Positions 32,438-36,635 of a stretch of DNA of 36,635 nucleotides are shown here, one piece after another (within the stretch, counting starts at the first letter, position 1; every line of letters starts with the position of its first letter). The stretch is taken from the NCBI GenBank assembly GCA_903919075.1, contig CAIXGR010000038.1, forward strand, positions 1 through 36,635, given 5' to 3'. The notes under the pieces are model-generated. The model had not been told where the DNA came from, ran no database searches, and worked only from the letters and a program-made list of their open reading frames with translations. The stretch is from an uncultured Bacteroidota bacterium. GTDB lineage: Bacteria; Bacteroidota; Bacteroidia; Chitinophagales; LD1. The position numbers were made by a program, and so were the translations under genes.

Positions 32438-32917
32438 ATGAAAAAAATATCGGTGCTTTTTGCAATTGTGTGTATTGGCTTTTTTACTACTATTTTTTCA
32501 TGTAAAAAAGATGCTCCTCTTGGCGACCGGTTACAACTGCAGGTATATTACAAGGGGGCATTGCGCGATTATACCGTTTTAGAGTCGCTGAAAATACAAG
32601 ATTCAACTGCAGCAGTTTTACTTGGTACACAGGGCGGTACTATTAATAAACTTACGCTTCGCATAGGTGGTGTTACCGGCGGCCAATACAAAATGCTATG
32701 GCCAACCGATACTGCCAGCTACCTGAAAATATACAAGGGCTATGTAACCTACATTACCAAAATGCCGGGCGGGTGGGGAAATATTAATATGACCCAATTT
32801 GATAGTACTACCACCTGGGTAAAGGGTACTTTTGATGGCACGGTAGTTAACACGATTGATCCGACAGATAGTTTTAGTGTTACACAGGGCCTGTTTGAAA
32901 TTAAGTATCCTCATTAA
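32438..32917 (+). CDS. Small lipoprotein, paralogue of the previous gene
   Basis: A 159-residue lipoprotein with lipobox IFSC (C22) followed by KKD. It shares with the preceding protein the GTF-GTVVNT block and the closing beta strand; the N-terminal halves are much more divergent. Function unknown. It is followed after 63 bp by the M16-like gene, in the same direction. Confidence 0.75.
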   Translation: MKKISVLFAIVCIGFFTTIFSCKKDAPLGDRLQLQVYYKGALRDYTVLESLKIQDSTAAVLLGTQGGTINKLTLRIGGVTGGQYKMLWPTDTASYLKIYKGYVTYITKMPGGWGNINMTQFDSTTTWVKGTFDGTVVNTIDPTDSFSVTQGLFEIKYPH

Positions 32918-32980
32918 AAAACACTCCTCCGAAATTTACTATTGTGTATTAGCTATAATGGCCTGCTAAAAAACTTATAA

Positions 32981-34252
32981 ATGAATAGAACCCTTGCCCC
33001 GGTTTTTGAACCGGTTGAAACAATAACGCTTCCGAAATACGAATTGCAGCAATTAGATAACGGCGTGCCTGTATATATAATTAATGAGGGCGAGCAGGAG
33101 GTAGTGAAGATTGAATTGATGTTTAAAGCCGGCAAATGGTACGAAACTAAAAACTTAGTGTCTGACCTAACCAACCGCATGTTGCGCGAGGGCACATCTA
33201 AACACAACGCAAAAGCCATTGCCGATGCTTTTGATTTTTATGGTGCCAGCATTAACACCGGTGCCGGATTTGAAACTGCAGGTGCTGTTTTATACTCGCT
33301 AACCAAACATGTTGACCGGTTGCTACCTTTGTTTCACGAAGTTTTTACCGATTCTATTTTCCCGCAAGGCGAGTTGGATACTATTCTTACTAACCGGCAA
33401 CAAAGATTGTTGGTAGATATGAAGAAGAACGACTACCTGGCCAATCGGGCGTTTGTAAGTACGCTATTCGGCACAGAGCATCCTTATGGGCGAGTAACTG
33501 AGCCGGAGCATTTTTTGAATGTGAATGCCGATGACTTGAAAGCTTATTTCAAAAGATATTATAATGCTTCGAACCTTACCATTATGGTATCGGGAAAGTT
33601 TAACGCTGAACTGATTAAAAGCCTAAACAAGTTTTTTGGCAATAAAGATTGGACTGGCACTGTAGCAGAAACAAATATTACTCACCCGGTTAATTCATCG
33701 AAACAATTGGTGCACCATACAGAAAGAGCCGATTCGGTGCAAAGCGCGTTGGCTATTGGCAACCTCAGCATTAATAAAACGCATCCTGATTTTATGAAGC
33801 TATCGGTGTTGAACACCATTTTTGGTGGCTATTTCGGTTCGAGGTTGATGAGTAATATACGGGAGGAAAAAGGTTATACGTACGGCATTTACTCATCATT
33901 TGTTTCGTACCCACACCATGGCTTTATTGAAATTGGCACTGAGGTAGGTAAGGATGTGCGCGAAAGCGCTATGAAGGAAATAGAGCGCGAAATAAACCTG
34001 CTGCGCAGCGAACCTGTAGGCGAAGAAGAATTGATGATTGTAAAAAATTACTTAAGCGGCAAAATTTTGCGCAGTGTTGATGGCCCGCTTAAATTTTCGG
34101 AAACCCTTAAAGGGCTTATTTTATACAATCAGGATACTGATTATATTCTGGATTTACTTAAAACGGTGCGTAATGTTACCTCGGCCGAGTTACATGCCCT
34201 AGCCAACCAATATCTTGATTACAGTAAGATGTATAAGATAAGTGTGGGTTAG
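32981..34252 (+). CDS. M16 family protein lacking the zinc motif (non-catalytic subunit)
   Basis: A 423-residue M16 homologue. At the place of the inverted HxxEH motif it reads LTNRMLREGTS, so both histidines and the glutamate are absent and it cannot bind zinc there. The second-domain block REEKGYTYGIYSSF, which carries the conserved R/Y substrate-binding pair of the non-catalytic half or subunit, is intact. In families such as mitochondrial processing peptidase and bacterial M16B pairs, an inactive subunit complements an active one. The likely partner is the enzyme at 23518-24756, about 8 kb away. No signal peptide, the same as the partner. Confidence 0.85.
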   Translation: MNRTLAPVFEPVETITLPKYELQQLDNGVPVYIINEGEQEVVKIELMFKAGKWYETKNLVSDLTNRMLREGTSKHNAKAIADAFDFYGASINTGAGFETAGAVLYSLTKHVDRLLPLFHEVFTDSIFPQGELDTILTNRQQRLLVDMKKNDYLANRAFVSTLFGTEHPYGRVTEPEHFLNVNADDLKAYFKRYYNASNLTIMVSGKFNAELIKSLNKFFGNKDWTGTVAETNITHPVNSSKQLVHHTERADSVQSALAIGNLSINKTHPDFMKLSVLNTIFGGYFGSRLMSNIREEKGYTYGIYSSFVSYPHHGFIEIGTEVGKDVRESAMKEIEREINLLRSEPVGEEELMIVKNYLSGKILRSVDGPLKFSETLKGLILYNQDTDYILDLLKTVRNVTSAELHALANQYLDYSKMYKISVG

Positions 34253-34386
34253 TTTCTGCATGGTTCAATCTTCAAATTAAATGTTAAATGGCTCAGCAGG
34301 CTTTGTTTCCCTCAATTAATAAACAAAATGTGCTTGCAACTAAACTGTTTGAGGGATAATCTTTAAAATTGCACCCTTTTTATTAA

Positions 34387-34480
34387 GTGTTAAAGTATTA
34401 ACGTGCGAACGTGTTAACGTTTAAACAAATTAAATGTACATCTTTAACGTTAACACCTTAATACATTGCACGTTAACACG
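34387..34480. repeat. Octamer-period array GTnTTAAC with inverted copies
   Basis: Units in 8-bp register: GTGTTAAA, GTATTAAC, GTGCGAAC, GTGTTAAC, GTTTAAAC, AAATTAAA (34387-34434). The opposite orientation then appears: GTGTTAACGTT (34411-34421) has an exact reverse complement at 34446-34456, and CGTGTTAACG (34410-34419) another at 34471-34480. The array occupies the leader/promoter region of the T9SS type-B gene, ending 4 bp before its ATG. Confidence 0.7.
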
Positions 34481-34483
34481 CTC

Positions 34484-36286
34484 ATGAATAAACGCATCTT
34501 ATATATAATGTTTTTAATACTGGGCTTTGCCAACATGGGCAAGACACAAGTTATTGATGCACCGCGCCTAGAGTGTGTTACCAAAAACAATTCGAACGGC
34601 GATATTATTTTATCGTGGGGCACCCCGGCCAGTAATAATTGCGGGGCTTTTGTTCAATATACTATTTATGGTTCTTCGGTAGGGCCTAATGGCCCATTCG
34701 ATTCGGTGGTTGCAGTTACCTCGCAAGCAGCCACTACCTATGCCCTTACCAATTACCTTGCCGTATCTAATACCTGGTATTTTTATATGACTACAACATA
34801 TAATTGCCCGGGTTCAACATCGCTTCAGTCGGATACGGTAAGTACTAACGGCCCAGCTACGCCGCAAATAATAAATGTAACTGTAACACCGGCAGGCAAA
34901 GCGGTTATTAACTGGGCTCCCGACCCTTCGCCTCAAACCTCTTTTTACATACTTTATTATTATCTGCCTAACGGCAATGCATCAACAGCTATTGATACAA
35001 TTTATGGCCGCTTGAATACCACTACGGTTGACCCACTGGTAAGCGCCAACGATACCTCGTGGACGTATACCATGGCTGCGGCCGATAGTTGCGGCAATGT
35101 AAGTTCGTACACTACTATTTGGCACAATACCATTTTGGCTCATGGCTCAATAACCGAGTGCCAAAGAAACCTAACCATCTCCTGGAATAAATATAACCAC
35201 TGGCCACAAGGTGTTTTACGATACGAGATTTGGGTAAGCACTAATTTGGGGCCCGATAGTTTGGTGGCATCAACCGACAGCTCAACGTTTATATACCATT
35301 ACGATAATTTTAACGATGGCGATTCGCTGAATGTTTTTGTGCGCGCTATAAGTGCTGCCGATACTACGGTTACATCTAACAGTAACACAATTGGCATTCA
35401 TGCTTTGATTGTTCAGCCACCGGCATATATTTATCTTACCAATCTTACGGTTGATGCGGCCAACCATGTTGACGTAACCTGGACCGTTGATACCATTGCC
35501 CAACTGGTTTTGTACAACGTAAACCGGGGTAATGACACTACTGATTTTGGAAGTTTGTTATCGTTTCCGGTGCCCGACCCACTTCTACATTTTCAATCTT
35601 ATATCGACTCTACCGGTTCGCCGCAAAACAATCCGTACTTCTATAATCTGGTTGCTTTAGATAGTTGCCAGAACCAATACATTGCGCCTTATGGCGAAAC
35701 AGTAAATTTGCAGGGCATTTTATATGAATACTATGTAGCACAATTAAAGTGGAATAATTTTGTTTTGAAAAACGCCACTGTATTGCACTACAACCTTTAT
35801 CGCGATATGGGAACCGGTTACCAGCTAATACAAACTTTTCAACCGGGTGTAAATTTGTATTATGATTCGCTACAACAATTTTTAAATTCACAGGGCACCT
35901 TCTGCTATAGAATTGAAGCTGTGTATGATATTAACCTGCCAACACCCAGCAATTACCACGATACTTTGAGTAGTTTCTCGAATGTGGTATGTGTTATTCA
36001 CCGGCCTATTATTTATATACCTACTGCTTTTTCGCCGGGTAGTAATGTTGGTGAGAATACAACCTTTAAACCGACTATAATATACGGCGCACCGCAGGGA
36101 TATTCGATGACTATTTTTAACCGGTGGGGTGGAATAGTTTTTGAAAGCAACACCCTGGCCTTAGGCTGGGATGGCACCGACCATGGCAAAGAAGCCACTA
36201 TGGGCGGCTACGGCTACGTTATACAATTTACTGCTGATGACGGGGTACAAATACAGAAGCAGGGAATTGTAATGCTGATTAGATAG
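34484..36286 (+). CDS. Secreted Fn3-like protein with T9SS type-B (gliding motility) C-terminal domain
   Basis: A 600-residue exported protein. The frame opens at TTG 34466, but the ATG at 34484 (MNKRILYIMF) starts a normal signal peptide of about 21 residues (GKTQ). Four or five fibronectin-III-like domains follow, recognisable by repeated W-x2-Y/S cores (ISWNKYNHWPQG, VTWTVD, LKWNNF). The last about 90 residues are the gliding-motility-associated type-B sorting domain: IPTAFSPGSN, FKPTI, MTIFNRWGGIVFES, GWDGT, GGYGYVIQF. It is therefore a T9SS substrate kept on the cell surface, plausibly an adhesin. The unusual octamer array lies directly upstream. Confidence 0.88.
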   Translation: MNKRILYIMFLILGFANMGKTQVIDAPRLECVTKNNSNGDIILSWGTPASNNCGAFVQYTIYGSSVGPNGPFDSVVAVTSQAATTYALTNYLAVSNTWYFYMTTTYNCPGSTSLQSDTVSTNGPATPQIINVTVTPAGKAVINWAPDPSPQTSFYILYYYLPNGNASTAIDTIYGRLNTTTVDPLVSANDTSWTYTMAAADSCGNVSSYTTIWHNTILAHGSITECQRNLTISWNKYNHWPQGVLRYEIWVSTNLGPDSLVASTDSSTFIYHYDNFNDGDSLNVFVRAISAADTTVTSNSNTIGIHALIVQPPAYIYLTNLTVDAANHVDVTWTVDTIAQLVLYNVNRGNDTTDFGSLLSFPVPDPLLHFQSYIDSTGSPQNNPYFYNLVALDSCQNQYIAPYGETVNLQGILYEYYVAQLKWNNFVLKNATVLHYNLYRDMGTGYQLIQTFQPGVNLYYDSLQQFLNSQGTFCYRIEAVYDINLPTPSNYHDTLSSFSNVVCVIHRPIIYIPTAFSPGSNVGENTTFKPTIIYGAPQGYSMTIFNRWGGIVFESNTLALGWDGTDHGKEATMGGYGYVIQFTADDGVQIQKQGIVMLIR

Positions 36287-36298
36287 AAGTATTATCAA

Positions 36299-36635
36299 TC
36301 ATAACTTCACCAACTTCCTAACCACACTATATTGTTGCGAATGAATATGCAGCAGATAAATACCCGGTGATACATTCATTTCAATTTCCGATTTAAGGTT
36401 ATTTATTTTCGACCGGTGAACTATTTTTCCTTCGCTATCAAAAACTTCCATCTCTGCTCCTATTAAACTATTGCCTACTGTCACCTGATAATTGCCAACT
36501 GATAAGGGATTGGGATAGATGCTGATGCTTTCTTGCTTTAAATCGAGTATTCCGGTGTAATACCAATCCATCTGGTAAGGGTCGAGAATAATGCCGGCAC
36601 CACAAGGACCGCAACTATCAAAATTGAGGTCAAAA
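36299..36635 (-). CDS. T9SS type-A sorting domain protein (3' end, cut by the window edge)
   Basis: The frame stays open to the right edge, so the ATG at 36571 is internal; 112 codons including the stop are visible. The visible part starts FDLNFDSCGPCGAG (a cysteine pair), then the sorting domain SIYPNPLSVGNYQVTV, FDSEGKIVHR and the ending YSVVRKLVKL. The C-terminal domain means export by T9SS; the rest of the protein lies outside the window. It converges with the type-B gene, 12 bp apart. Confidence 0.85.
   Translation of the reverse strand, partial: FDLNFDSCGPCGAGIILDPYQMDWYYTGILDLKQESISIYPNPLSVGNYQVTVGNSLIGAEMEVFDSEGKIVHRSKINNLKSEIEMNVSPGIYLLHIHSQQYSVVRKLVKL

Overview
The window is typical Bacteroidota (Bacteroidetes) chromosome, most likely from a free-living relative of the Chitinophagales/Saprospiria/Sphingobacteriia (the exact order is inference). 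Evidence: several large exported proteins end in type IX secretion system (T9SS) sorting domains (type A with an FPNP-like start at about 5151-7001, 8037-11126, 24986-27085 and 36299-36635; type B, gliding-motility style, at 34484-36286). There are many SPII lipoproteins, five genes and one tRNA are preceded by Bacteroidota -7 boxes (TAnnTTTG), and Shine-Dalgarno sites are largely absent. I see no transposase, integrase, CRISPR array, rRNA or phage structural operon. Four upstream-extended reading frames begin at TTG codons, and in each the ATG just downstream is preferred.

Layout. 1-999: about 1 kb of AT-rich DNA with no convincing gene. 1000-5044 (+): a compact run of an M48 metalloprotease, an outer-membrane barrel-like protein overlapping it by 4 bp, a lipoprotein, and a tiny secreted YESQA-repeat protein (DUF6150 type). 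5151-7001 (+): a GH44 glucanase with a T9SS signal. 7033-11126 (-): a DUF3820 protein, a lipoprotein with a collagen-like patch, and a thermolysin-like M4 protease with PKD domains. 11323-14624: a polytopic membrane protein, a lipoprotein prolyl oligopeptidase and a small membrane protein. 14645-19027 (-): a DUF1800-DUF1501 pair followed by a phage-tail-fibre-like secreted protein, two paralogous small secreted proteins and an unlisted 51-residue ORF. 19205-20032 (+): a sterol-desaturase-type hydroxylase. 20068-28920: repeat-rich secreted proteins interleaved with a malic enzyme and an M16 peptidase. 28978-31596 (+): a flavin reductase, a small acetyltransferase, an AT-rich orphan and 3-hydroxybutyryl-CoA dehydrogenase. 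31656-31737 (-): tRNA-Leu(CAG), with a promoter and a terminator visible. 31931-34252 (+): two paralogous lipoproteins and an M16 homologue without its zinc motif. 34484 to the end: a T9SS type-B protein and the 3' end of a T9SS type-A protein.

Taken together this is an exported-protein district: proteases (M48, M4, S9, M16), a beta-glucanase and adhesin-like multidomain proteins, with ordinary central-metabolism genes between them. The observations most worth following are: degenerate arrays with an 8-bp period between genes (29658-29697, 29988-30019, 34387-34434, the last with inverted copies); three back-to-back perfect inverted repeats at 24879-24959; the DUF1800/DUF1501/tail-fibre-like/small-secreted-protein cluster; the YESQA repeat protein; and a palindrome immediately upstream of a perfect -7 box at 27198-27228. 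I saw no complete defence or mobile system.
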